Assembly: GCF_042100115.1 (NCBI RefSeq)
Contig: NC_091274.1
Span: 868,001-932,000 of the forward strand
Origin: Alternaria dauci
Lineage: Eukaryota > Ascomycota > Dothideomycetes > Pleosporales > Pleosporaceae
Length of the DNA stretch: 64,000 nucleotides
Reading direction: 5' to 3'
The position numbers and the translations under genes are program-made. A model generated the notes under the pieces. It was given only the letters and a program-made list of their open reading frames with translations, was not told where the DNA came from and ran no database searches. Shown in pieces: positions 43,849-57,260 of the stretch (its first letter is position 1; each line of letters opens with the position of its first letter).

Positions 43849-44634
43849 CTACTGTGTTGATGAGGGCTCCCTTAGCGCCTGCTGTTGTCCAGCATGCAGG
43901 CCTGTATAGTAACCGGCATAGTACCAGGACATTATAACATTCTTCATGTTCTCGTCTTGCACTGTACACAGTCAACATGCCGTCAACTATCAAGCCCCCC
44001 ACATCACCCGGAAGCAACGGCTGTCAAAGTCAAGACTTACCTGTTCCAAGAATGGCCTGTGGCATGGCATCTGCAAGACTGGCGGCAGCATGTGACACCG
44101 GAGGAGCCTCAGTCCTTGGCGATTGGATCTGCGCCTCTTGCTGTCCGGAGAGATCTGGTTCCTGGTTCTTGTAAGACAGGGTTAGGTACTCGACTGTTTC
44201 GCATGTCCACGTACCTGTTGCGGCGATGGACCGCCTTGGTCTGACTGAGCAACGCCATTGGCTTCTGACATTGGCGTATCGACATCCTCATGATCCGCGA
44301 CGCCGTTGGTCTCTGGTGCTGCCGATGCCGTCTCCGCCTCATCCATCAAGTCTCCATAGTCGCTACAAAGGTCAGTAACATTATGTACAGGCACCGAAAG
44401 CTACTTACGCGCGTAATTCCTTTAGTTCGTCCTCGGTTAGGACGTCTTCGAGTTTCTTACCCGATTGGTGGATGCTGTGATATTTCTATTCTGTTTAGTC
44501 GGTATCTTCTAACGATGATGGATCGATAATTCATGGAGACATACCTTGTACTCGTCAACTGCACTATCCCAGGAATCAATCAGTAGAGCATCGTCCCACG
44601 CGTTCTTGTCGCTCATGTCTACGACGGGCGCCAT
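43849..44634 (-). CDS. SMN1: Survival motor neuron (SMN) homologue
   Basis: Core of the SMN complex that helps assemble Sm rings on spliceosomal snRNAs. Five exons, 44634-44545, 44485-44409, 44362-44215, 44167-44041 and 43961-43849, with GT-AG introns of 59, 46, 47 and 79 nt, give 184 residues. The N-terminus has the Gemin2-binding motif (AWDDALLIDSWDSAVDEYK, then KYHSIHQ). The middle is acidic and low in complexity. The C-terminus is the YG box, NVIMSWYYAGYYTGLHAG, which makes the SMN dimer. No Tudor domain is present, as in fission yeast and other fungal Smn1. No one frame shows more than a fragment; all four joins keep phase and restore both signature motifs, so the call is strong. It is divergent from a NOP15-like gene, 287 bases apart. 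Confidence 0.9.
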
Positions 44635-44921
44635 GTTGATCGAACCTTGAGTGATTTGGCGGCGAGTGGAGCAGATCAGACCGTCAGCTCGGGGAACTGG
44701 TAGCAGAAGGTTTAGTGAGTAGCGGTAGAGATGATAACTTTCGACCTAGTGTGGGTGTATGATAGGGCAAGTGGACGGTGAAGGCTGGGAGACTATCTTG
44801 GCAAGGGCCGGCTAGCGCGACTGCCCTCGAAAAAAGTTACCGCGCCTGAGCTCTCCTCCGAACTTTTGCGCGTAACAAGACTCGCGACCACACCGACCTT
44901 GGGCAATCACGCGAATTTAAC
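44635..44921. promoter_or_regulatory. Short divergent promoter, SMN and NOP15-like
   Basis: 287 bases between divergent start codons of two RNA-biogenesis genes, a layout compatible with shared control. Confidence 0.45.
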
Positions 44922-46694
44922 ATGGCTGCCGACGACACCAAGGGAAAGAAGCGCAAGGGTGAGTAATTGCGACGAAGATGGATGCTGGAATATGCCCGCT
45001 GACCTTTCCCAGTCGCATCCGAGGCGGCGCCAAAAGCGAAGAAGCCCAGAAAGTCGGACGATGTCGCGCCCGAAGCCGCCAAGCCAACGAGGAAATCTGC
45101 GCGTAAACAAGCCGCCGACTTCATGGACATTGCAGAAGAAGCTGCGCCCGTCGCCGCTGCCGAGCCTGTCCAGCCAAAGAAGGGCAAGAAGAGCAAGGCC
45201 GCTGCTGATGCCCATGTCGACACGGCCGAGCCCGTCGCCCAGGTAGTCGAGGTCGCCCAGGTGCAAGAAAAGCCCAAGAAGCAAGCAAAGAAGGGCAAGA
45301 CTGTCGTCGCAGAGGAGACTGTCGTAGCAGAGGCTCCCAAGGCCTCTAAGAAGGGAAAGGCAGCGGATGCCGCACCTGTCGAGGATGCTGCTGTCGCCGT
45401 CGAGGAGACCACCGCAGTCGCAAAGCCAAAGAAGACCAAGGGTGGAAAGAAGCAGGAAGCGGCTGAACCCGAGGTCGAGGTTACCGAGGTCACAGCGGCA
45501 GAGGACGATGCAGCTGAAGACGACCAAACCGCAGCTCTGCTCGCTGGCTTCAGCGATTCCGATTCGGACGATGCTGACGAAGACGAAAACTTTGACGAGG
45601 CCGCAAAGGTTCCCAAACTTAGCGCAAAACAGCGGAAAGCGATCAAACAGGCAGAGACTGCACCCAAGTCCAACGAGCCCGGTGTTCTCTACGTTGGGTA
45701 TGTATATCATTCACTCCGCACCGTCTTTTTTTTTGTAGCTAACAGGCCGTCTAGTCGCGTGCCTCGTGGTTTCTTCGAGCCTCAGATGAAGCAGTACTTC
45801 TCACAATTTGGCAAAGTCAACCGGTTACGTCTGTCACGCAACAAGAAGACTGGTGCCTCCAAACACTTCGCCTTCGTCGAGTTCCAATCACAAGAAGTCG
45901 CTGACATCGTCGCACGAACCATGAACAACTACCTACTGTTCGGCCACATTCTCAAGGTCCATCTCATCCCCAATGACCAGGTACACCCAGATCTTTTCAA
46001 AGGCGCCAACGAACGTTTCAAGGTCGATCCTCGCAACAAGAAGGCTGGTCTTGAGATGGAGCGTGGGGTTCCGCGAGAGCAATGGGAAAAGCGCGTCGAG
46101 AACGAGAACAAGAGGAGGACGAGCAAGGCTAAACAGCTCAAGGAGACTTTCGACTACGAATTTGAAGCACCGGCGCTTAAGACTGTCGACAGTGTTCCCA
46201 AGCACACCAGCATAACTACTCTCGAGCCCGCGAAGCCCAAGCAACTTCTTACCGAGACAGCTACTGAGGAGACTACTACCCCAAAGGGCAAGAAAGGCAA
46301 GAAGGGTGCAAAGGCTCAAGCAGAGCCTCAACCCGTAGAGGTTGCAGAGGTCACAGAGGCCGTCGAGGCTATCGAGGCTGTCTCCCCTGCACCCGCCAAG
46401 AAGGGCAAGAAGAGCGCAAAGACGAAGGCTGTTGAACCCGCTCCGGTCGTGACTGAGGAGACAGCTGAGCCCACGGCGCCTGTTGCAGACAAGAAGCCTA
46501 AGAGGGCCAGCAAGCGCAAGTCAGACGTCGCGCTCGAGGCTACCGCCGTTACCGAGGAGACTGTTCCAGAAGTAACGCCCAAGAGCAAGCGTGCCAAGAA
46601 GGAGAAGGTCGTCGTTGAGCCCATTGCTGAGGAGGTCGAGGAGAAAAAGACAGCAGCCAAGCCAAAGAAGGCGGCCAAAAAGGCCAAGGCCTAA
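44922..46694 (+). CDS. NOP15: Nucleolar RRM protein, Nop15/NIFK-like
   Basis: Likely ribosome-biogenesis factor for 60S subunit rRNA processing. Exons 44922-44958, 45013-45697 and 45755-46694 (introns 54 and 57 nt; phases 1 and 2); 553 residues. One RRM lies near residues 240-320, with RNP2 VLYVGRVPRG created by splicing and RNP1 SKHFAFVEF, followed by LIPNDQVHPDLFKGANERF, typical of Nop15/NIFK. The flanks are long, repetitive Lys/Ala/Glu tails with many KKGKK blocks (yeast Nop15 is ~220 residues), common for nucleolar proteins. The 57-nt intron has no stop and a multiple of three bases, so an unspliced mRNA would encode a 19-residue insertion in RNP2. Symbol assigned by motif, not alignment. 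Confidence 0.85.
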
Positions 46695-47272
46695 CAACGC
46701 TGATGTCAGATGAGCCATAAAATAGGTCAGCTTGTAAAAGCATCCCACACCACACCAACTTGCGGATGAGTTTGGCTTTATTGTATATGTTTAATGGTTG
46801 TGGCTGCTTACAATGATCTGCATTACATTGTTGTTCTTCCGCTTTCCAACGAGTCGGGCGTTTAAGTAGGCAAACCATGGTTCTAGCGTGTCTATACCAA
46901 TGTGGCAATCTACCGTCCATATCCTTATTTCTCTGGGCACATTTCCTGTTGTTTTCAAGTTATCCACTTAATTGACGTGTATCTAACAGGTGGGTACTCC
47001 AGCCTTCATCTTTGATCCACACCTAAGCCTCATGTAGAAGGAGCATAACAAGATCTCGCGCTTACATCAGATCTCGCCCTGCAGACGGAAAATTCACAGC
47101 CAGCTGTAGTCGCTTCTGGTCAAGTACGATTGCTCTATAGGAGAGAAACACATATTACACGAACATCACCATCTTTTCTGCACCGCAGACATAGGACATC
47201 TTGTCAAAAAAGATCTTTGTTTACCCCTCATCGCATCCAGTTTCCTCCCTGTCTCCGGACCACCACTTCACA
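46695..47272. other. Intergenic between NOP15-like and cupin genes
   Basis: 578 bases: 3' flank of one plus-strand gene and promoter of the next. No gene supported. Confidence 0.45.
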
Positions 47273-48074
47273 ATGGCAGAAAACGACGCGCGCCTTGCTT
47301 CATCGGACATGTACGAGACCATCACATCGCTACCTCCAGTCAAACGCTACATCATCACGCACAACGAGCAAGGCAAAAGCACGGTTCACTCAAGCCCAGC
47401 ACTGCAATACTACGGATACCCAGGTGTCGGCGGAACATCTCGATCATGTGAGTCTCAGAGCTTCGTCTTGCTTCCCACCATGGCAAACGAAAGACCAAAT
47501 GTTGATGCAAGACTCTATACAACTAGACGCCACGTCTTCCATCCCAGCCACTCTTGCAGGTGACAAGGATATCGAAGCATACACATCCAAAGAAGGAGAT
47601 GCAAGTTACACCGGCCGCAATATCGTATCCAAAGGATCCGGTTCCCACCTCATTGTCTGCGAGCTCGGTCCCGGACAAGCCAGTCAAATGCACCAAACTG
47701 TGTCCATCGACTACGTGGTCTGCACGCACGGAAACATCAACCTGGAGACTGCTACAGGAGAGATGGTGAATCTGAACCCTGGGGTACGTTTTCTTTGCTT
47801 CTCTCTGTCCTTGGTTTTGCGATTTCTTTGCAAATAGTCGAAGAATGAGAAATTTAGCTGTTACCCATGCAGTGCTGACAGATTGGGATAGGATCATATT
47901 GTCCAGCGCGGCACCATGCATAAATGGCACAACGCGTCTGACACTGAGCCCTGCCGGTTCATTGCTATTACACTGCCTGCAGAGCCGTTCCAGATTCCGG
48001 GTACAGGGAAGATGCTGGAGGAAGAGCATGTCAGTGGTAGTGAAGCCAAGGACTTTGACCTTAGTAAGTTGTAG
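47273..48074 (+). CDS. Cupin-domain protein
   Basis: Exons 47273-47447, 47527-47783 and 47892-48074 are joined by introns of 79 and 108 nt (phases 1 and 0); 204 residues. A single cupin_2 barrel is visible in the second half: LIVCELGPGQASQMHQTVS, then DYVVCTHGNINLETATGEM, and GDHIVQRGTMHKWHNAS. His residues at the expected metal positions are present (MHQ in motif 1 and HKWHN in motif 2), but the motif 1 His pair looks incomplete, so metal binding is uncertain. The N-terminal ~60 residues (VKRYIITHNEQGKS) are typical of small fungal cupins related to catabolic or aldehyde-handling functions; no substrate can be assigned. No signal peptide; probably cytosolic. Confidence 0.83.
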
Positions 48075-48421
48075 ACACGAGCAGGAATATCTCGTCAAAG
48101 ACGAGCAGGGGGTATGATATATAAGACCACAGAGAGAAGGACGGAAGTATAGAATCATCAATCGTTAAATATATTCAGTTGAATCAAGAGCTACTCCCAC
48201 AGACATTGGGAATAGAATACACTCATAGTTAAGCTTGATATTCCGGAACCATTGTTTGGGCCCATTTGCATATCATGATTACGAGTCGCGACGAAGGGTA
48301 TTTGGACTTTCAAGGATTTCATTTCTCGCTAATGATGTAACACAAAGACCACACATACAATCCCTCTTCTGTCCCGCCGCTATACGATTGATTGTAGCTA
48401 CTTTCACAAGGCAGTGCAAAT
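48075..48421. other. Intergenic between convergent cupin and SEC23 genes
   Basis: 347 bases of 3' region. No gene supported. Confidence 0.45.
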
Positions 48422-50993
<2,572 letters not shown>

Positions 50994-52312
50994 TCTAGGC
51001 GATTGTAGCTATCCGCGCTGCTCGAGAAGCTATGGGTGTGGTGGAGGGCTGGAGAGAGTTGGTGGTGGAGGGACCGAGGGCGCCCACGGTGGGAGATTGA
51101 TTTGGCGGGGCGGTGTGAAATGTGGCAGTCGCGGGCGTGGAGCTGTAGTCGTATGCAGCAGAGAATCGAAACGTGTCAACTGTCCCTCCCTCAAGGCAAC
51201 GAGTGCACGATATTGCAACGTCTTAGGAGCTCACTCTCTCCAACATGCGTGGATACCACAGTTGGCGATGCGGCCAGATGTTCTTGCCCTAGCGCTCCCA
51301 GTCGGGATTAGCGTCACCGAAGCTCCGCTCTGCGCGAGCCTCAAAACCTCGATTTTCCTCGCCCTCCCTCTTCTTCTCTTCATCACCGCCAGCAAACAAA
51401 ACACTACTTAACGGCAGGTTCCCATCTCTCCAATGAATGAACCTGTTTTCGCGCTGCGCGTAGAAGAGATTTAGACCCATGGCTGGGCGCCCGATCTGGA
51501 AAACTCATTCTGAGTATACTGATAGGTTGGGAATCAGCAGAGGTCACATCCACCCATGTGCAGCATTGCGTTTGAATAGGACTATGGGTCCTTCTGTAGG
51601 GAAGCGATTCCACACAGTTGTCTTGTAGTGCGTATCATCTACGCGATGTGTTTACCAACACCTACGTAATCCACAGGCAACCACAATCGCTGAAAGCAAC
51701 AAACACATTTTCGTTGACTGTGGCCTTGGGCCGATCAATCACGTCGCATTTGAGATCAAAAATCGTCTCTTCTTCTCTAGATCACATGCTTACTGGCACC
51801 CAGTTCGCACCGAGACATGTTCAAGAGCTGTTACCTAGTCACGACGATCCTTTTCAATTGGCCCATGCCGCTTGGCAATAGCAAGAATTCGTACCATCAC
51901 GTTCATGTTCAAGCGACGCGTTGTAATGGAAAACGCGGCCATCTTGAATCTGCCAGAAGCGGCTGATATTCAGCGAGTAATTGGGCTTAGTGTGGTCCTC
52001 ACAGCAACACACCTGTCAAAACCGACCATCGAACGCAGTCTACGATTCCAATAACACACTGCCGGAGATACGTCCGATGTTCCCGCTGAGGCCTCCAGAT
52101 CTGTACGTGTGTTTGGCTGTTTCCAAGGTCATGATAGATTAACAATCTGGGGCCGATCGGGTATATTGCATTGCAATACACTAGCTTCATTCCCTGCCGA
52201 CGTGCTGTATGAAGCATCAGACACTTGGATATATATGTGTTGAAGATGTCCGTAGTATCTTTCAATTGTCACATTCTGTCCTTAGATCTCGTCATTGCTA
52301 GAACCAGTCATC
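50994..52312. promoter_or_regulatory. Divergent intergenic region, SEC23 and AA9 LPMO
   Basis: 1,319 bases. A minus-strand open frame of 63 codons (51289-51480) has no support. The right end carries a TATATAT box at 52230-52236, about 77 bases before the LPMO ATG. Confidence 0.4.
52230..52236 (+). promoter_or_regulatory. TATA box of the AA9 LPMO gene
   Basis: TATATAT about 77 bases upstream of the ATG at 52313, a usual distance for an inducible fungal secreted-enzyme gene. Confidence 0.45.
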
Positions 52313-53425
52313 ATGGCTCGCATTTCTGCTCTTCTTCTCTCGCTCCTTGCAAGCCAGGCATATGCTCATACTTTCATCTGGGTACGCTCATCCCGGAATC
52401 AAGTTTATCAGGTCGCATTACTAAGTCATTCAGGGTGTCTTTGTCAACGGTATAGACCAGGGCACGTTCAAGGGCGTCCGTATTCCTGCGTACAATGGCC
52501 AGAATGGCAAAGGCGGCTACAACAATTCGCCTGTCAAGGATCTTGACTCCATTGACATGCGATGCAACGTCATGGGCGATGTTCAAGCCCACGACACCAT
52601 CAAAGTTCAGCCTGGAGACAACCTAACGTTCGACTGGCACCATGAGATACGCAACGACACCGACGATGTGATTGCCAACTCGCATCACGGCCCTTCACTC
52701 ATATATATCTCGCCCGACCCACCTACAGAGAACTCCTTCGTCAAGCTTTGGCACTCCGGAAAGTACGAGAGCAATCCTTTTCCACAGGCTGGCAAGTGGA
52801 GTACTACAAGCGACATTGCGAAGCGCTTTGGTCATATGAATGTCCGGATACCTGAAGGTCTGAAGGCGGGACATTACCTCATCCGAGCGGAGATGATAGG
52901 CTTACACGAGGGCGATGTGAGCTACGTGCAGAACCCAAGGAGAGGCGCACAGTTCTATCCCGACTGCGTTCAGATACTGGTTGAAGGCGATGGCAAGGTC
53001 GAGTTACCCGAGGGTGTGAGCTTTCCAGGAGCGTACTCCTACGACGATCCCGGTGTTGTACACAATGTAAGGCCCTCGTCTACTCAAGCTCTGACGTGTA
53101 GATCGTTCGTTAATAGGTACAGGTATACTGCTCCACCGAGACGAAGAAGCCAAAAACCTCCACCACTCCCTGCGTCACCGACTACATCATCCCCGGACCT
53201 ACTGTATGGGCTGGTGCTTGGCCTGAGACCACCGCAGTCTCCGTCGGACCCGTGACGGGTCTTACAACGGCGACTCCATGGAGCACATGGATCGGAACCG
53301 ATAGCGTGGTTACGAGCGCGACATTTGCGGATGTCAAGAGTCAGACGGTCGTGGGAAGCTCAAAGTATACGGCGAGTTGGAGCGAAACATATGCTACTCC
53401 TACTTCGACGGCTGCTCGTTGGTAG
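52313..53425 (+). CDS. AA9 lytic polysaccharide monooxygenase (former GH61)
   Basis: Secreted copper enzyme that oxidatively cleaves cellulose or related glucans. Exons 52313-52381, 52434-53066 and 53117-53425 (introns 52 and 50 nt, phase 0); 336 residues. The signal peptide ends at Ala18, leaving His19 (AHTFIW) as the mature N-terminus, the first ligand of the histidine brace. The second His is in NSHHGPSLIYIS, and the axial Tyr motif is QFYPDCVQI. Cys pairs are placed as in AA9. After the ~210-residue catalytic part comes a ~95-residue Thr/Ser/Pro-rich extension with no cellulose-binding module, possibly a glycosylated tail. The acceptor chosen at 53116 (NVQVYCST) keeps frame. Typical of plant-degrading fungi. 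Confidence 0.92.
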
Positions 53426-53723
53426 ATTGCAGAAATGACAGAGGTGATATGACGATCAAATCAATTTAGGGACAGACAAAATGTCGTTTGTGGTAACTTG
53501 CAGTTTTGCAGAACATTTCATATTTCGTTTGGAGGGAGCTTTCTCCAGTTTCCCCTCGGCCGCTTATCGACATTCGCTAGTATTGTTCCCGACTTCAAGC
53601 CCGAGCCCAAGTTTTGTTCCGCTGCTGAAACCATGAGGTACCAAATTCTCAAACTTTTCAATATTTACACCACTGTAATGATTGCATCTCAACGGAGACT
53701 TCTCTGTCGAACATCCATGCTGC
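53426..53723. other. Intergenic between AA9 gene and DUF7918 gene
   Basis: 298 bases between convergent 3' ends. No gene supported. Confidence 0.4.
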
Positions 53724-55056
53724 TCAGTCATCCAAAACTATGATTTCCATCTTGCGCTTCTTTCCTTGTCCGCGTGCAACGACGTCCTCAACTAGATCTC
53801 GCTTGATGCGTACTCTGCTTTCTGGGGGGACAGGCTCTTTCTTTATGGGCGTGTCATCTAGCCTATCGCCCTGTGTTGTGTTAGCATCATTGCAAGTTTG
53901 CCCTTTTGAGCACTCACCCGGTAAGAGCTGAGCAAAATGGCGAGATCCTTCTCTGTGAGACCTTCTAGACCATCGCTACTGCCGCGATAGTGCTTGATTA
54001 ATATCAGCATGTCTCTCTTGGTGAGATTGGACCGCTCTGGTTTATCGGTGGGGGTGGAGTTTTGTTGGAGTAGAACTGGCGCGACACTGGCAGTATCTGC
54101 TGCGGGGGTGACTGTTGGTGACGCATCATCTGGGCAAAACTTTGGCGATAGTTCCGGTGTACTCGTCTTTTTGACTAGTTCTGGTCGTGTGTCTTGACAA
54201 GGACTTGGCGAGCGAGGTACTATGCCGAGAGATTTGAGTGCGCCTGTTGCGATGTGAGTCCTATATGTAGCTGATGACATGCGCTAATGGCTTACTGATC
54301 GAGCGATATTTGAATTTGAACGTGACCAAAGGCTCTGCAGCCTTTTTGATACTGAACAGCCTGGGCGCTTTCGTGGCTAGAGCCGGTGCGAGCCTCGCTT
54401 CTCTTTAGCATTTCGTAGAATAGAATCTTGAGCATGGAGGTACCCTATTACTTGGGAGCGCACGTCGCCCTTCATAGCGTCTTCGGAGATCATTCCCAAC
54501 GCTCTCAATTCTTTCTTCTTGCATTTTGATTTTGTGTCTCTCCTAATGCTCGTGATTGGGATAAGCGCAACAGAGATTGTGCCTACGTGACTAAGGGCAT
54601 CTAGATTTTCTTCCGTCAATGTCTCGCTCTCTTCTTGTACTAAAGAAGGTGTGTCAGAATCGTGATATGAAGTTGAGTTGCGTTTACCCGAGTTCACATA
54701 CCCACGCAGAGATCTGAGAAGACAAATTTAGATGCCTGCCACTTCCCACCTTCTTTCCATTTTGTCGCCGATTGAGTGTAGGTTTTATTGAGCATTTCCT
54801 CCTTGTGCGCCACCACTCCACTTACTTTGACCCCATCTAGACGAACTTGTATAGCCAAATCTAGCGGCGAAAATGGTGGCTTGAAAATAGTCTCGATCGC
54901 AAACTCCGTATGTGATTGGCACTCGATGTATCGTGTCGTCGTCTTGGCCTCCTCCTCCTCCTCCTCCTCCTCCTCCTCATACACGTACTCATCAAGAGGC
55001 TTTCCATCAGAGATTATCTGCACCGTCGGGCCGGGGTAGTCGTTGTGAATTGCCAT
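53724..55056 (-). CDS. DUF7918-family protein (intact copy)
   Basis: Five exons, 55056-54702, 54639-54444, 54393-54296, 54243-53918 and 53870-53724, joined by introns of 62, 50, 52 and 47 nt (phases 1, 2, 1 and 0); 373 residues. The start MAIHNDYPGPTVQI and the later FVTFKF-type segment (here EPLVTFKFKYRSI) are family landmarks; function is not known. The N-terminal part contains a run of ten Glu encoded by a CCT/GGA microsatellite. The C-terminus is basic and acidic with a short helical motif (LTEKDLAILLSSYRG) and ends in KRKMEIIVLDD. At the second intron the acceptor GAG at 54394 was chosen by phase and leaves a plausible APALATKAPRLF. Two decayed relatives lie just upstream. Confidence 0.72.
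54948..54978 (+). repeat. (CCT)n microsatellite encoding a poly-Glu run
   Basis: About 10 copies of CCT on the plus strand, read as GAG repeats on the coding minus strand of the DUF7918 gene, giving ten consecutive Glu. Prone to length change. Confidence 0.85.
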
Positions 55057-55471
55057 GGTAATGTTGTGGGCTGCTCACGTTCAGCGTAGTGCGATGATTC
55101 GGGAGCGGAGAGGTGGCAAATATCGCAGTATACTGACCTGAGCACAGACGTGGCGCCAAGTGGAGCGAGCAAAGGAGAAGTGAAAGTGAAGATGGAGGGG
55201 AAGGTGAGAGGTCCATTGCGCTCGCATCAAACGCGAAAGACGCCACGATGAGAATACTCAAAGCGAAGTGAGTGAGCGTGGAGTCACAAATTTCCCAATA
55301 TGACACATGCTAAGGATGGATCTGTCGGGATCGTGCGCTTTCCTACCACTGGCTATGTTGATGGCATCGGTCAAGGTTTTTCCAGATCAAAACACAAATT
55401 ACACCAACTAATGAGGATATAGTTGCCCAGCATGAACTTCTAGAACACCGACGCATAGTCTCAATCCAACA
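55057..55471. other. Upstream region of the DUF7918 gene
   Basis: 415 bases between the intact DUF7918 gene and a relic. A GGTGGCAAA (yeast PACE-like) sequence occurs at 55112-55120; its meaning is doubtful. Confidence 0.4.
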
Positions 55472-55715
55472 CTAAGGCCACCTTTGCTTTCGATCTCTAG
55501 GACTCATAACCCCAATCTCCTTGCCTTTGCTGATATCGATAGCCTTACCTGATCGCTCGCGCTCAATACTGGCTTCCTGTTTCACCGTGACAGCAGCTGC
55601 ATCGCTGTCTTGTGATAATGGATACGTGGCGATACGCAACTATATCGTCAAAGTACCTTGAGCTTCTTGAAAAGCTGGCGTAGTTCTTCCGAACTGAGCT
55701 CGTCTTCGGGTCACC
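55472..55715 (-). pseudogene. DUF7918-like C-terminal relic
   Basis: A minus-strand segment reads PEDELSSEELRQLFKKLK, then after a stop, TVKQEASIERERSGKAIDISK and an end ...RKQRWP-stop at 55474-55472. These align by eye with the helical motif and Lys/Glu tail of the two DUF7918 copies next to it (for example EDLTPAELRETLHHVRQ). The two parts cannot be joined by a normal-length intron, and no N-terminal part is present. It looks like the remains of a third copy. Confidence 0.4.
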
Positions 55716-56283
55716 CCTCAAGCAGTTGGCAACGATTCCTATTGCAAGGTCGGGGTAGAATGGAAGAACAGAGATGATGCAATATCACATCCTGAAGAGA
55801 ATCGTGACAGTAGGAGGAAGAAAGTACGTTGTAGGACCTCGAGTTCAGACTGTTTGAAGTCAGGCTACACCGATTAGCGATGAGGCGTGGGGAGAGGTGC
55901 AGACTAAGTGACCAGCAAGCTAGCGTATGGCGCCGAAAGAGGTGGATCTATATGTTGTAGAATGGGGTATTGGAAATCCTCAATGCCCGTGAGTGGTGTC
56001 TGGATTCACCGAGTAACCTTCCCCCAACCTCTTCGCGACAAACATGTTTTAGTATAAGTAGCCACATGTTCATACATACATACAGATTCAAGAGCTACTT
56101 GATTTGAACTGCCTTGAAAGTGCACGGCACCGTCTAGAAATCATCCCACAGCACGCACACCCCCATGCCGGACAATGCGACAATGTCCGTCCACCTCGCG
56201 ATAACTTCTTCATCGGCTCGTCCTTTAGCGTTTCGATGCTATCCTCGGACTCACTGTTGTGAATAAGGATCCGATGTACCCTC
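55716..56283. other. Gap between DUF7918 relics
   Basis: About 570 bases with no recognised gene; any remaining part of the third copy would lie here. Confidence 0.35.
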
Positions 56284-57260
56284 TTAGTCTATCACAATGA
56301 CGGCCTGGTTGGTATGCGGACGTTTGATTTGTCGCGTCTCGAGATAGGTCACGTCATCTCCGTCGTCAATAGTCCTTTCGCGCTTGACTCTAGCAGTGGT
56401 TCGAGCTTCTTGCTTGATAGATGTATTCTCCGCTTCTTGCTCTTCACGTTTCAGTACTGGCATTAGCAAGTTACAGCGCACACATACTTGTCGCACGTGG
56501 TGTAGTGTCTCTCTAAGCTCCGCTGGGGTAAGGTCCTCCACAGGCGTGTTTTCCAGGGGTTCAGGAGTGTGCTCCGTGATTGCAAGAACTCCAAGTGCTT
56601 TTAGGCTCGCTCAAAGGTTATGAATGTTAGTAAATGACATGGTGTGAACGTGCTCGAGACTCACCAAGTGACCGATATTTGAAGTGGAAAGTCGCGAAAG
56701 GCCCCTGATCTATGGATTTGTAACGTCTGTGGGAGCGTGGAGAGTACTGGCATTTCTGAGGCTTTGACAAGCTTTGGAAAATTTAGCTCTTTGCCTGAAC
56801 GGCCTCGCCAACTGTTCACGTACGTTGCTTGGTGCGATAGTGCGTCGCCTTTGAGTGCTTTCTCCGGAATTTCATTGAGCGCTGCAAGTATTTTACGTCT
56901 GCTTCTAAATGTTCGGATATTTCGGATATCTGGTCCCGAATCTTGGTAGCTTTCGATGAATTCGAAGGATATGGTGATGCATCCTTTGGTACTGAGAGTC
57001 TGCTTCAAGACAGCAACACTAGGGACAGGCCCAAGTGCCTCTTCGACTGCGCATCATGTCAGCGTGCGACAGCATACCATTCATGTTACTTTCCAATGTT
57101 CAACCCGGCGAAGCAGAAGTCTTGTCTGACCCATTCTCCATCTTGTTGTGACCGATAGCCACTCATCTGCATTGGTCTATGAAAGAGTCTCTCTCGTTCG
57201 CAAAATGGTTTAGCCATAGTGACTCCATCAATGGAAAGATGCGCTCTGACATGATGGGTA
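56284..57260 (-). pseudogene. DUF7918-like gene copy 2, probably decayed
   Basis: Coding segments on the minus strand: ~57260-57094 (LSIDGVTMAKPF ... DFCFAGLNIG), 57046-56824, 56771-56665 and 56609-56284. The last three join in frame through GT-AG introns 56823-56772 and 56664-56610 (TACTAAC branch) and read KALKGDALSHQATLS ... GPFATFHFKYRSLASLKALGV ... AVIVID. The first join, which must mirror the phase 1 intron of the neighbouring intact copy, has GA instead of GT at the donor (57093-57092), although the branch site GCTGAC and acceptor GCAG at 57047 are present. No family-like N-terminal start is found before 57260. The gene is likely nonfunctional, unless a rare donor or a sequence error explains it. 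Confidence 0.5.

Noticed and set aside
44837..45673. Long minus-strand frame (278 codons) opposite the NOP15-like gene
   Set aside because: It mirrors the Lys/Ala/Glu repeats of the real gene and reads as Ser/Ala low-complexity; no start context or domain.
51289..51480. 63-codon minus-strand frame upstream of SEC23
   Set aside because: Starts with ATG and is charged, but has no recognisable relative or exon partner.
55112..55120. GGTGGCAAA (PACE-like) upstream of the DUF7918 gene
   Set aside because: A nine-base word is expected about 0.5 times in a window of this size on both strands, and the gene is not a proteasome gene.
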